Assembly (NCBI RefSeq): GCF_047663525.1
Contig: NC_092592.1
Location: 21,566,501-21,630,500 of the forward strand
Direction of reading: 5' to 3'
Origin: Anas platyrhynchos
Taxonomy: Eukaryota > Chordata > Aves > Anseriformes > Anatidae
DNA: 64,000 bases
Both the position numbers and the translations under genes were made by a program. This document shows positions 40,001-55,000 of the stretch, piece after piece. A model generated the notes under the pieces. That model was not told where the DNA came from. It saw nothing but the letters and a program-made list of their open reading frames with translations, and searched no databases. Position 1 is the stretch's first letter, and each line of letters opens with the position of its first letter.

Positions 40001-43000
40001 GCTACACCTGTTCTCTAATTTACAGTCCCCACAGCAGTTATAACAAGAAGTAGCTAATCAAGGCCTTAAGATAACAACCTGAATCTGTCCTTTGGCCAGT
40101 CATGTAAGTGATTACTACCAATAACCTTTCTCCCAAGAGCATGCATGATATTGAATCACAGAATCATTTACGTTGGAAAAGACCTCTGAGATCACCTAGT
40201 CCAACCATAAACCTAGCACTGCCCAGTCCACTACGTGTCTTTTAAATACCTTCAGGGACACTGACTCAACTACTCCCCTGGGCAGCCTGTTCCTGTCACA
40301 ACCATTTCAGTGAAGACATTTTTCCTAATATCTAATCTAAACCTCCCATGGCGCATCTTGAGGCCATTTTCTCATCGCTTGTTGCTTGGGAGAAGAGTCT
40401 GATCCCCACCTCACTGTAGCCTCCTTTATGATAACTAGAGAGCGATAAGGTCTTCCCCGAGCCTCCTTTTCTCCTGGCCGAACAACCCCGGCTCCCTCTG
40501 CTAATCCTCACAGGACTGGTGTTCCAGGCCCTTCACCAGACACGCTCCAGCACCTCGATGTCCTTCTTGTAGCAAGGGGCCCAAAACTGAACACAGTACT
40601 CAAAGTGTGGCCTCACCAGAGCTGGGCACAGGGGAACAATCACTTCCCTGCTGGCCACACTGTTTCTGACACAAGCCAGGATGATGTCGGCCTTCCTGGC
40701 CACCTGAGCATACTGCTGGCTTGTATTCAGCCAGCTGTCGACCGATCCCCCCAGGTCCCTTTCCACTGGACATAATGACACCCACTTAGTCTTTCATGTG
40801 CCTGAAACCTTTCGGAAAATACACTTTTGTCTGACAAAATAGACCAGAGTAGTCTCTTCATTACAGTTCTATCCAAAATGGAGCTAGTGACAAAAAGGTA
40901 GGCTTCCCCATACTGCAGATGTGCCTGATGTGGGCATCACCTCTTTGGCCACGGAGAATTTATGGACAGATGTTTATTAATGTTGACTGCAGAAGATGTG
41001 GAAGCAAACCACTGCATTTACCAATTTAACATATGCATAGGGAGAAGATAAACACCACAGGATTCAGCAAGTACAGTTTTACCTACATAGGCATTTGTAC
41101 ACACCCAGGACAATTATTTTCTTGGCCAAGTATTTTTCCACAGAGAAGTCAGGAGATACAACCCTTGAATTGGTTTACACTCCTAAAGAGATAATATGGT
41201 CTAGGCTCACGACCATTCTTCTACCCCAGACATATAGCCTGGTTGCTTCAGCCTAGAGACCAACTCATATGGATTAAGAGTTTTCAAGTGCTCCTCTAGA
41301 CAACTTTATTCCTCCTGAGAGAACTGATCACATAAGTTCATATTTAGGCAAATAATATCCTTTTTCAGTAGATGGTAAGCATTAAACACAATACAGTTAA
41401 CAAGACTAGGGTAGAAAGAACAAAATTACAAAAAAAAAATCAGCATGATATCAACAGCCTTCAGTATCCATGTCCTCCCCGCTTTCCTTCGCGGAATTAT
41501 TTTGCCAAGGCTGTAGTCCTAGAGCAAATGCTACCAATGAATGTAGTCTCTCTGGTTCTAGTATACTCAGAAGTATTCATAGAACTGGTCTTTTGGAAAC
41601 TTCAGAGCAGTAAGTCATGTTTTAGTTCTAAAGACGACAAGCATTAAGTATTAAAAAAAATGCTAGGGAAGTCACAGCCATATCTACCCAAGATCAGAAT
41701 GACATCTGTATATCAAATAATTGCTTAAAATGTTTAAGGGTATACCATGCTACAGAAGTGTAACACAGCAAGGACTTTCAAAGATGTATGCCTTACAAAA
41801 ATATGATTCTTGCCCTCTAAATATGTAATAAATCAGGAATTATCAGTGTGTCGTCTTTAATTATTAAGTCACATTACTTACCTACTCTTTTCCCTACAGC
41901 TGCGTTAATTCCATTCATTCCAAGCGCATGAGCAGACTAAAAAAAAATTCCACAATGAAATTACTAGCAGATGGAAATTACATGAAAGATTAGGCAGTCT
42001 GATATCAGATTGTTTGAAACCAATGCTGTATCAATCAATATACCTACAAAAACAGTCCAAGACTTCCATATGAAGAAATTAAAATTCTACAATATAAAGC
42101 CTTACTCAAATTAATAGTCTCCTGTACTTCACAACATACAAAACAAAGTACATAAGAAATCTGAAGCTAGCAACATATGGTGCTAGTCACAGGGAAAACT
42201 TTAGATTAAGTGACAATTAGTGAGCAGCAGAATTAAGATGACACTTCAAACAGTCGTAATTTTATCTTTACAATAACTAATAATTTTAGTTGTGAACTAA
42301 ACAACCACTTTAATTCTTAAGAAAAATTACTTCTAGGATCCATTTAGATAAGCATGCAGTTAATATACCAACAGGAATTCAGAAAACAGTTTTAGACTAG
42401 TAGAGATTTATGTATACACCCCACCCCATCTGCATTCCCTGAAAAGACACACAGACATACACAAAATACAGCTTTCATAATGCCAACACCAGAAGAGACA
42501 GGAAAACCCCAACTCCTTTGGGGGTATTAGTACTCACTAGAATATATTCAGCAGCTTCGTTTGGTGGAGTAGTTTTCCTAAAGCTTTCTTCCTGAAAATG
42601 CTGAAGATTTGTAGGTAGTACAATACCAGAAGTCCGAAACCTGCCTGTCCCACAGGAACTCTGTAAACTTTCCCTGTTTGCGCTTCGGGCCAGCGAAGCT
42701 AGAAATCCTAAGTTATTTACAGAACTCACAGGTTCTTTGGATGCCTTGTTAGTCACATCTGTGATGTCCCTAGCTTCTGCTTTAGCAGTTACATCAGGTC
42801 TCTTGCCAAGTGAATCTACTTTCATGCTATGAAATCTAGTAGTCCTAGAAAAAGAGGAATCTGCTAAACTACGGACTTCCAAAGATCGAAGCACATTTGG
42901 GGAGGCTGTAGATCTCAAGTTATCAGCCTCAAAGCATTTGGGTTGTGTTTGTGGTTTCAGAGAACTGTGATGTGCCACTTGTGCTGAATAACGAAGAGGT

Positions 43001-46000
43001 GACAAAACTGTATTTTTCCGAGGACTTAGTTCACGAGTACTGAGAAGTCCTGTCCCCATTGCTGCAGTGCTCAGCACTTTACTAATAGGTTTTCTATGCT
43101 GTTCTAAAACCTTAGATTCTTCATCTCCATCAGACAGTTCAAGTTCTGGGTTCACCTTTCCTATATCATATATCTCACTACACTGCTCTGTGGTGCTTGC
43201 TTCTGTTAACAAAGCGAAAGTATCTGCTTCAGATAAAAGTTTTTCTTCTGTTCCATACAGTTCTACATTTGTTAGATTCGGATACAAAACAGAATCCTCT
43301 TCATTTGCTGAGGTCACATTTTCAGACACTTTTTCCAAGTTTGCAGACAGAGATGAAACAGGAGTCAGAATACTATTTGTAGGTACTTTTGCATTTTCTA
43401 GTTCAACACGAGATATTTTCGGTGGTAACCTGATGCTACTAACCGAATGAGACCAAGAGGCACTCTGCCAAGTGTCATCTTCCTTAAGAAAGTCATTAGT
43501 TGTGGATGGCATTGTTCTACCAGCAGTGGCCAAAGAAGCCAAAGCTGAAAGTGCATTTTGGGAAGACTCCAAAGGATATGAATTCCCAGGAGGAGGTAGG
43601 CAGGACTGTCCAATATGGGGGAGCACTCTTAAAAACCGGTGACGAGCAGCAGCTGCTGAGCCACTAGATGGTCGAGGAGCTGTTGGAGGACGAGGTTTCA
43701 CTTTGACAGTTTTTTTAGGCTATTAAAAAACAACAAGAAAAAAAAAACAGTTAGCATTTGAATTATGGAAACATTCAGAGTCCTTGCTGAAATCATATTC
43801 TCAGGAATTCTGACAGTATATGGCCAGAAATGACCACCAAACCATTCACTCTACTCCACCATGTATTGCTAACCACCAAAATTTCACACCACCATCAGAA
43901 TATTAAAATCAAAGATTACAATCTGAAAAGGCTGTACATCATAGGGATTAGAAAATGGAAAGCAGAATGCCGAAGTTATCCAGAAGAGCTTAGGGTCTCA
44001 GCCAAGAACAACCATGAAAGAAAAAGCATAACATTTTCATCTAGCATCTAGGGAAGCGAGACAGACATTAAATAATTTTATTAATCCAGATCTCCTGAAC
44101 ACCATCTGTATGTTTTATCTGCTACACAATCTCATCCTTGTATTTAACGTTATAGGTCTTTTAGTTACAGTATTTCTAATCCCATTTAAAAATTAAGTTC
44201 CACTTAAGAGCAAGTCCAGAATTTCCATTTAAGAGAAACACTGTTTTGTACCAGAGGACTGATGCAAAATAACACTACTTAATGCATCAGAGGAAGAAGG
44301 AAAAAACAAACAAACAAACACACAAATCCAGGACCCATAGAGAATTCTTCGAATACTGACAGGTCAATCCAGGTAAAGCCTATGCCCCACAACAGAAGAA
44401 CATAAATAAAATAGCATTCATCTTTCTTAAATGGATATTAAATCATATACCCTTTATCACTCTACTTCCCAAGACAGTAAAGCATCTGACCTGTTTTCTA
44501 GAAAAGCCAGTATTGGGAAAGTGCAAACTACTTGATTATAAAAGAATTGAAATCACAGCTTTACCTTTTTACTTAGATTCATGTTTTCCATCTTTGCCTT
44601 GAGCAGTTTCATTTTATTCATAGTAATTGAATTCTCAATAATCTGTTGGCCAGAAGGTGATGCCTCCGTCTCATCTTCATCATCGGCATATAAGTTATAC
44701 ACCGAACCACCACTGAAAATAATAAAAGAAAAATTGTTTTCACCCTCTAAGCAATTTAATTATGTTTTCAATGTAGAGTATTCTGACAACTAGAAAGTCA
44801 AATCCGTAGGTGATCTGTTGACAAAGCATTACGTAAAACTGTATGCAGAGACATTTCAAATCCATTTATTTTAGAAAATAAGCATTCCTTATTAGAGTGC
44901 TCACACAAAGTGCTGATGCTGAAACCAGAACATAGCCCCACTTCTGGGAAGTTGTTATACCATATACAGTTGGTTCACACTCACTATATATTTTTCCCAC
45001 AGAGGGAATATCCAGTTCCACAAGTCTCCTGAAGGTATGGCCAAAGCTGTTAACAGTGTGATTCAGACAACAAGCTGATCAGTTTTCCAATTAACCAGAC
45101 ACTGGCATGGAAGGAAAGTCCAAATTTCTATCCATCCTGAGGGGTGTTCTCACCATAAATGGAAATGGAGGGGTCACCCATGTGGATGTGATATTCTATT
45201 TTCTCCTTTTCAAAATAAAAACAAAAAATAAAAAAGGATCAGTTTAGGTTTCCAAAAAGTCTCACACTTGGAAAAAAATTATACAGATTAGAATTGCTAG
45301 ACCTAAGACAAAATATTTTAACTCAAGTAGTCACTGGAAATTTATAGCATCACATTGAAGTTTTGCATTCTGTTAGAATACAGAATGGAAAAAGACAATG
45401 TTTTAACGCCATTATCTGGATTGTTTTTCCTATGAAGCATTAATCACCAACACACATCCAACATTTGACAGAGAAATAAAAGAACCATTAGGAGTGTCTA
45501 TTCACTACAAATTGATGCATTTTCAACACTGTATATAGAACATTTTAGAATGTTTTAATTCTTCCATTAGGCTGTCAACATCTAGAAATGGTGACAATCA
45601 GGCAATTCCCTTGTGTTCATACAAATGTCTTAGTAGATATGACAAAAGTTTCTTCTCTCCAAATAAGACCAAGGAAGAATTAAAGGTTGTGGGAAAGTCA
45701 GTACCAAAAAACTATTTTTCACTAATTAAAGCTGGCATCTTACCTTATTCTTGGAAATACTCTGCTGGCTTTAGTCAAGAGCCAGTGTTTTTGTACTGAC
45801 ACTCCCAATCCATTTCCTAAAATGTAGCAAAATTCAGAAGGCAACACAGCTGGGAGACAGATTTTTAAAAACAAGATGGCAGCAGAACAGTTCAGTCATT
45901 TCTTACCAGAAACTGAACAGCTCTGTATGGGAATGGTCAGTACAAATATTACATACCTCTCCTGGTAAAGAACCAACACTACAGAATTATTTCAGAATTT

Positions 46001-49000
46001 TAAATCTGCAAAGACTTCAGTTATCAACTCAAACACATTCTTTGAACTCCCCTTCATTCAAGAAAAGGATAGAAAGAAAAGGGATGCAACAGTCATGTCT
46101 CCTTTCTTCCCCTTTATGCAAAAAGAACTGTTACTCTTTTTCTTGCATTTTCTGACTAAATAAGAGAAAAAACACCAAAGAAGGGCTAATAAAGGAGGTT
46201 TTGCTTTAACATGATTGTAAAGTTATGAGAGTTGGGACAGGGATCTTTGCTCTTGATGATACTTATAGTCCATTTTTTAACTGACTTTGTCCACAGGTAT
46301 CAATGTTCCTGAGATCTTGCTCGTAAAATGTGTGCTTCAAAGATGATCCATATCTTGTTAAAACACTTTTTTCTTGCCATCAGTGCTCTACCACAATTTC
46401 AGGTATTTTATTTTAACCCAGAGACAGTAATCATTGTATGTATTTACACCTTGTCAAGTTTTAACTGTTAACTCAATTGCAGGCAAAGTAAAATGATCTG
46501 GAGAACTATAAAACAAAACCATTTATAAATTGTAGTCACTGAATTCTGCTAATGTGAGACAAACTGACCTTGCTTTCTTTGCTTTCAAACGGGAGCAAGA
46601 AGAGTTACTTAAAACATTGCAAGCCTTGGACATGGAGAAAATGCGGATAGTCCCTACAACAGTACAACTCCTTTTCTTGCACCCGTACAAATATTACGTT
46701 CTTCAGGAGATTAAAAAACCTGACCAAAAGCTGCACTATAAAAACAGCCTAGTATTTCTCCAATAGATTTTATCAATTTTGGTAGCTTCAGTAAGAAACA
46801 GACTAGCAGTCTGTTTACTGTAACACGGTAGCATACGTGACAGTCATTCATTTGATTATATCAGTACTTCAATTCCGAGACAAGTTTGAGGTCTCAACTG
46901 CAACTTATCTAAGGTCTAGTTACGTCCAAGGGCCAGCTCTATTAGTAATCATTTAAGTATACATAAAAACAAGTGAAAAATAAAAACAGCTTTTCTGAAA
47001 CTTCAGGCCAACCCTGTCAGGACTTTGCACTGCTTATCAGTTATCTTCCTGACTAAATATTTGGTCAAGCCATATCCATATGGAAAAGAAGATTTACCCC
47101 ATGAACAGAGAAATCTATACAATACTAAATAAATATCTTAAGATGTAAAAGTTTTTTTTTATAGCTTTTTTTTTGATTTTCAAAAGTTTTTAATATCCCT
47201 ATTGCCAAGTTGACTCTCTTATGTAAAGTTCTCTTTGAGAAGGGGCTAGAATTGCCTCAAGCACAAGGTCAGCATTACCTCACTTTACTGACACACACAA
47301 ATAGACAACAGTTAGCATGACCACTGACCATAAAGTCCTACTGTACAGTTAGGCCACTCAGTTACAGCAATTTGGTAGCCCTTAGGCCACCATTCTTCCA
47401 AAATTCCAGATATTCTTTTGACAAAGTCAACACAGCATCCCCATCTTGATGAATAACAGTAAGATTAAAACCAACTTTACCTCAAAGATTCAGATAATGG
47501 TGTTAAAGTGCCATCTCCCCGGTCCACCACACGGAAGAAATTCAGCTGATCTCCTTCTCGATATACTAAGAAGGTGACTTGTTTGTTAGATGGCCCTTTC
47601 TCCCAGATCTCATCTCTACCAGGATCCATGTATTCAGCCATTTCCCTTACAGGGTCTTCTACAGGAACTACAGAGAAAAACAGAATAAGAACAAATTATT
47701 GCACCTTTGAAGTCCCATATTTCTGGCAAACCCCTCACATTTTCAGACCATGCCTAAAGTCAACTGTAGTTATGACACAAAAGCATTTTAACAGGCCTTT
47801 CCCCTGGAAAACAACAGCAATAAGATTCAACTTGAAATAGTCAGTTTCAATCATTCTTGCTGATCTGTAAGTGTCATTCTCTAGATTCAAGTTAGATGCT
47901 TAAATATGTACACACAAAACATCTGGCTCAGGTCTCTCTCTGCCAGTTTTGCAGCTCTACACTGCAGTAAACTGTTTATTAGCAAACGGAGACTAAGAAA
48001 CAACAAAGAAGTCTTTGTAAATAAACTAGTTTAGAATATAACTACTAGTCCAATTGTTTTAATAATCCATCCTCTGAAAACTTCTTTCTGTTCAATCACC
48101 TAACTATAATTTATTCCGTTCCATAGGTACTCTAACTGTCCTACTCTCACCTCTTCTGACAGATACAAGAGGAAAAATGTAGCAGCACCTACCAAACCAT
48201 ACAGAGAAGTAACAGAAGACCTTACTATGACCACACATATTCTGGAGAGTGCTTGGGAGGTATTTTTACATCCCATATGCAGGAGGCTGGCTGAATTGGT
48301 GAATACAAATCTGGACTTTGGAATTAAAGTAGTCTGGCTCATCTTGAATGTTAAATTAGCTGTTCCTCCTTACCATCACATTACCACAATCTTTTCTTGT
48401 TCCATTAATGTATAGGATGCCACTTCACAAAAAGCTGTCCCACCAACACTGAGATGTGTGAAAGAAAGGAAGGAATAGACTAAGAAATCAGCTCAAGTTA
48501 CTGAATAGCTGGCCCAGTAAGATCATCACAATATGCCTCTCCCTGATTTCCAAGAGCTGAAAGGAGAAATTCTTTCTATATTGGCGATTACAGAATACAT
48601 CTTTAAGCATCTCTCTCAAGCTGTACTGTAGATAAATAGGATATGGGAAGTATGACACAAAACAGCTTGGAAGACTTCTAGTTCATTAAATATAAGGTAC
48701 AATTATAGTTGCATAACCCAAAGATATCAAGTTAAGTAGAAGCAGTAACATAGGAGGCAGGCCAGCCCCTCCCACAAATAATTTTAAAACATTTTAGAGG
48801 TAAGTTTATTTCATGGTCAGAAGAATGGATCTAAAATAAAGTTACTGGAATCACTTTTTTTTTTTTTCCTGTAAAGAGCCTCATTTTGGGTAATTCTCTC
48901 ACTGCAGAATAAAATAAAACATAATTTAGTTCAATCATTTTAATTTTACATGGAAACAAGTGTATCCCTGTATTCTTTTATTAGCACTAAGGACTCCTAA

Positions 49001-52000
49001 CGGGATGTTTTTCAAGAAGAACAGCTAAACATTTTCAGAAAACTTTTCACAGCCGGAATTATCCTACTGTCAACTGCTGCTAGATGACAATCAGTCCTTT
49101 CATGGTACTGACTTCTCTTGAAGCAAAGATTAATGTAGTTCTCCTGCAATAATACAACTAAAAATTCTAATTCAGTTAAGCGTACAATTTAAATATGCCT
49201 TGTTTTACAAAATCTACCTGTGGTAAACTACACTGAGAGCAATATCACAACTGAGGCTTCATTCCATTAAAGCACTCAAACGTTAGGCACAACGTTTTGA
49301 TTGTCTTTGAGAGCTCAGCTCAGTTTACAAGTGGATTTACCAACCTGAAAGTTACGCTGAGTGCTTTCCAAGTAAAAACACATCAAGGAGATTTCTTCAC
49401 TTTCAGCTTTCACTTCTCAATGGATGATTCACTTAACCAAGACTAAATCAATGTCTGATTCTTACTAACTAAATTTTAAAATGTAATCATATGATGACAT
49501 TAAAGGAGCATTTTTTTCAGAGGAAGGATTGCTGACGCTGTACATACGAAGATATTTCTTAAACTAAGGGCAAACAAAACGAAAGAGATGGTGCACTTGT
49601 TATGCTGAAGAAGAAAAGATGGTAAAAACATCCCTCTGTTTTTGTCAAGTATTTTCCAATTAATTTGGAACTGAACCTGCTTGTTTGAAATACTTAGCTG
49701 CAAGAAGCCATTTACAGTTATGTTACAAGAAAACCATAATTTTTAACCAAGTTAACACATACCTCTTCTAGTGTTAATAGGTCCACCTCGCATAGCCAGA
49801 ACTAACTTCAGAGTGCAGCCTTCTGAAATGCTGTAAATAACAATAAATACATTTTTATAACATTTTCCATTGCCTATACTAACAATCATATAGAAACATT
49901 CATTGCAATTTTATTCTATACTTACTTATAATCATTCAAACAATAGTCATCCTTCAGTTCCATATTATTCCAGATTAAGTGCTGCTGAGAGACAGGAATA
50001 CCTAAAGGGGGAAAAGAGATTAAAATTAGAGTTTGATGGGAGGGTTTTGGGGGAGTTTTGCTTTTGGAAGAAACAGGGGTATATAGAAAAGAAGCGAGAA
50101 AGGGGATCACAAGAGAAGGAATGAAGCAGGACAAGGACATGCACTTGGACAGCAGCCCTCAGTCATGATGTCCAACCTACTGAATAATTATTAAGAACAA
50201 AGTTAAGGTTTTCAGTAAGCTTGTGCTTGCACGTGGAGCTCAATCACTTGGCTCAGGAGGTCTGTAGAAGCATTCGGTTACTTCAGATTTATTGAATACC
50301 TGCTCTTTTCCAGACATGGGTCAAGGAAGGGTTGGTTTGTGTTCTTCCCATACAAACGTTAATCTGCACCTCAGTTTCTTGGTTTCTGACAGGAAAAATG
50401 GGATAAAATTTCTAACTACAGAGCTGCTGAATAATTTATCTGGCTGACATTCTGTGTTACGGTAAAGACAAGGACACATTAAGTAACTGGTGGCAGCTCA
50501 GTTAACAGCTCAGGTGTTGAAGGTGTTTTTATCACTGTTTGACTTGGAACCTGAAAGTTCACATGTACAATACAGTAAACTTCATACTAGACAACTTTTA
50601 CTTGCTTTAAGTGTTCATTTAAGCCATCAGAATGCTTTATTGTTTATATCCAGTAATACTCATTTCCAGCTCAAGTTCTGGGACAGATTTAGAATGACTT
50701 TTGTTAAAAAGAGGCAAGCATACAAAATATTTGTTCCTTATTAAGGATCTACAGTCTACACAATGACTATTTGTTTCCTCTTGCCTATACAGTCAAGTAA
50801 TTTAAATACAGACCTAACACACATTAAAGAGAATAAGCACAAGCAGGTAGAACCCAAGGTCTTCACACAGTTTTATTGAAATGCTGCCACCTTCCACATT
50901 TTGAATTGAGTACCAGCCAGGATAGTTATGAAAGGATCAGACATCTCTGACCACCAAAAAGCATGAAGGCTACTGAGAAGAAGAATAGCTTTTTCTGCCT
51001 TTGAAAAAAAAAATATAAATCTTCCCTTCAGCATCAAAAGGAAGTAAATTCTGTTTAGCCTACCTAGTGAAACCCAGGTAATTAAGATTTCACTGTGCAT
51101 TCCTGAAAAAATTTAATTAAATTGGAATCTATAGAGGCCAAGAACTATTTGTTGAAAATGGTCTAAACACCACTCCACAGATTAAGCACCAAAAGTTATA
51201 TTTTCCAAAAGGTTACATTAAAGTAATCACACACTTTCATCTTGGACAGTACAGTGTCAGATCGTGCCATTCACTGCTTAGTTGCATGCTCAGATACTTA
51301 AAAGGAGATGTAAGTAGCAGTACTACACGGACTTCTCAAAATATACCTGGGGAAAAGAGAATGCAAAGATCAGTCTTCCAGTTGTTTTGCCAAAAACCTC
51401 TCAGCTTCCCGAGGCTTGCAACAGCAAGAGGCCAGTTAAGTAGCCCCTTCTAACACTGGAGAAAGGGCACCAACGCCCATCACCAGCAAGGATGAAAAGG
51501 GGAAAAGGGGGCCAAATTCTGGTGAAAATCCAAGCAGATTCAACAGACAAGCAGGAAACCTGTTAAGTGGACACCCCTGTGGAAAACACAGATTGCATTT
51601 TGGTGCAACTACCAGAGTTTTTAGTAAGTTTTAGAGCAGATCACAATGTCCTTTTCTCACCGCAGCTAGCATCTAGATTTTGTCCTTTATGAATGACCGA
51701 TACATTACCGCACTTTGACGGCAGTCAGAACGAGTCTCGCATTCTCCAAAGTACACAAGACTTTTATGAGGGGAATGTGTTCATATAGTAGACTAGCATA
51801 ATAGCTGTTACCCTGCCAGCTATTGAATAACTGGTTATTGGTTATGTTTCAAGTCTGCAGCATAAGCAAAACAAGAACACGCTGGCAAGAGCCAGCAAGT
51901 CTGCAGTGAAGTTCTTTTCTTTGTTGTTTTGTAGTCCTCTGATTACAAACAGTCATTACTGTCTGCATTTGTTATGGTTTCAGCAGCCTCCAAGGAGCAA

Positions 52001-55000
52001 TTTCCAATTACTTTGATAAACTGAGAGAGTCTATGTTAAAAAGGCTGCCTTGCAACTGGCAGTGCTGCAGTGAAGCATGGTTTTGTTCATCCAACAATGA
52101 CAATGTAATTTTGATGAACAGATGAAAACACTATACTCTGGTGTAATGGGAAACAGATGAGTCTTTATTACTAATTCCATTTTATGCTGCTTTCTAAGAA
52201 TTCTGTACTTATGCACAAATGAAACGGGATGTGCTTTACAGGTTCAAGTGCAAGAAAATATGCATCAGCTGTTCCTTTTCTGAATTATAGTAAGCCTTTC
52301 TTGAAGAGACATTTGCACAGGGGATCAGTACATGGAATTGGCAACCATAATGACAACTGCAAGATACTCATCTGCTATCCCCTCCTCCCTAAGCAGCACA
52401 TGACTGTATCACTAGTCTGCTCTAAATTGGTCCAGAGCAGAAAGGAAAACGAGGCAAAAAGCTAAAGCTCAACGCTCGAATGGAAGGGGGCAAGCCAACT
52501 GATGCTGTGGGAGAAAAGAAGTTTCTTCAGGCTGTTAGCACATCTGCAGCCATTTCAATAGACAACACAACCTACTAAAATGGTGGCAAGGGGGGCAACA
52601 CACCCTTAAGGTTCACTCCTTTGCTTTTCTTTCTGGCACACCAAGTAAGCTCATAGAAATGGATGTTGGTTGACACCCAGAGAAACCCACAGATTTCAGA
52701 GTAAGCTTGATTTTATGTTGTGGGTACAAGGTTACTATGTTTAAAAACACAAATATTTCAAAGTCAAAGTTCAAACTTGGTACTTATCTTTCATCTAGTG
52801 TTGAAATTGCTGGAGACTTTCTTAAACATTTACTTTGTGTTCCTGCTTACAGCCAGGCTGGGCCCACAGTCTTGATTTTGCCCCATTACCTAGCTACATT
52901 ATGGAAGAGCTGCAAAGATTCCCAACAACTAACAGCAGCAGGTACTGGTTTTATAATTGTCAAAATCCCCAGATGCCACTTGCATGACAGTAACCTACAT
53001 TAGCGTACATATTTCCTGGTATTATCTACAATTAATTTACAGATCAAAAAATTAATCACTACTAGGTGTGTGCTGTCTAAATGCTCCTTCCTAAAATTCA
53101 ATATAATGTCTTTCTGAATGAAGAATACTAAACCTTGCCCAGCCCAGCAGCCACAAAGACTTGTGCAATGGAGGAAGCAAGAAGAGATCACTTGAGGGAG
53201 TGACCAAAGCATTTATTCTAAGTAAGAAGTAATTTCCTCTTCTAGTGAGCTCCTGTTATTTTTAACCTTGACTTCTATGTTATGTCTCAGACTCTCACAA
53301 CACCTTGAAACCCAGGTAGCATCCAACCTACGATCATCAACACATGGCCACGATTTAAAATACTAAGTAGAGCCAAGGGAGCAAGCAGCACTGCTCACAA
53401 TACCACATCCTGCTGCTGGCTGAGTATTCTGGCTTTTATGCCACCAGCAGAGACAAAGGGAGCTAGCTCTGCTCTAGCACACCACCTAAAAAGGCTCATT
53501 CAGTGAATGTGAGACTTGACGTGACAGGTAGCTCCGAAGTCATCATTGTAACAAACCAAAGTTTTGCTAACTGAGCGCTTACTTTGCATGGAATGTATCT
53601 GAGACAAATGCCTGCAGGGGATCCAAATACACACAATGGATCTGCTTTAACTCCAATTTACACGTTGATTTGCACTGAAGTTTCAGATGTGCTAGAACCC
53701 ATAGATGCATTTTTACCCATATTCACCCGCTAAAACCAACTGGAATGAGACAGACAAAGGAGCTCTGTTTTAGTAGGATACCAATGTCTACTGCAGCGCT
53801 CTAAACAAACCCTTTCCCATCAGATCATTAAAGAGGTACTGAGAATGACAAATGTTATCAGAAGTATTGAAGATTCCTTACATGACACCCATACTATCCA
53901 TTCTTATTGCTGTCCACAGCTATTGATATTCCAGTTGTTGACAGAGGTCACTTCTTCTAAGTTAGTTTTAGTATTAGCCTCCTACAATTAGAGGCGCTGA
54001 TGACAACTGAACAAATCTGTTAACTTCTGATATGATTCAAAATTTTGTGCTTGGAGACGTTAGCAACACTAATCATTTTCCAGAACTTATTTTGCATGCT
54101 TTTCTACCATCCTCCTCGCACATATATCAGTCCATGGAGACAACACGCACGCTCAGGGCCCCGTAGTGTCTCCTAGCAGTGTACGTAGGAGGAATTCTGC
54201 AGGCAGATATGCCTGGGGAGGTTCACACCCCATGAATGTTGAAACGATACAATAATAATAAGTGAAAAATCGCTGCTGCAACAGGAACAGAAGTAAGCAT
54301 TCCACTTCCCCTGCTAGACCACAACCACAAAATTACTTCAGGATTTTCCCTTCACATGGGTGATTCATTGTTTCAACTTGTACATTGCAGCAGAAACTTC
54401 AATACTGAGAAGCTGTTGTGTTTTTTGTTTGTTTTTTAAAATCATGCACTGGTAGCTTCAAATGCAACATAAAATGGATTTATCATAGCCTCTGTTCCCT
54501 TCACACTTACGCACACAACCAGTTTTTTTCTGCCTTCTCCCCTCCAAGTTATAGTGAATTATGACTTGGGAAGTTGCAGATCTTTTAACTATGTTCTGGA
54601 GTATTAAGTATTTCATCTGATTTCTAACAATTCAGTGGTAAGCACCAGCAAGCTCTTCTGTGTTTTAATGAAATTTACTTATTAATAATTAATTCAACAC
54701 AGCAGGCAGCTAAGCCACTAACTGCTTTATCATCCTGAGAACTACAACGTGTAAACCAAATTCCTAATAAACAATGCTATAACCTTAGTACTGATCACAT
54801 GTAATTATGATGCCTTTTTAAGCTAGGCTCACCCAGCCCCCAACAATAGGCTGTAGATATAGTTCAGTGTGCCAGTTTGCAGTCTCCTGTTTTGAACTAC
54901 AAGAAATTCAAATTCTTCTCTCACATTTCCCACTGGTCTCTTCATGCATCCTTTCAGGCTCTTTCCTTTATCTGTATTGTCTATATAGACTGCCTTCTCC

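Noticed and set aside
42475..42537. Hydrophobic C-terminal tail if ZFAND4 exon 6 is read to the next stop
   Set aside because: A strong GTGAGT donor ends the exon at 42538, and the downstream exons restore the conserved zinc finger in frame.
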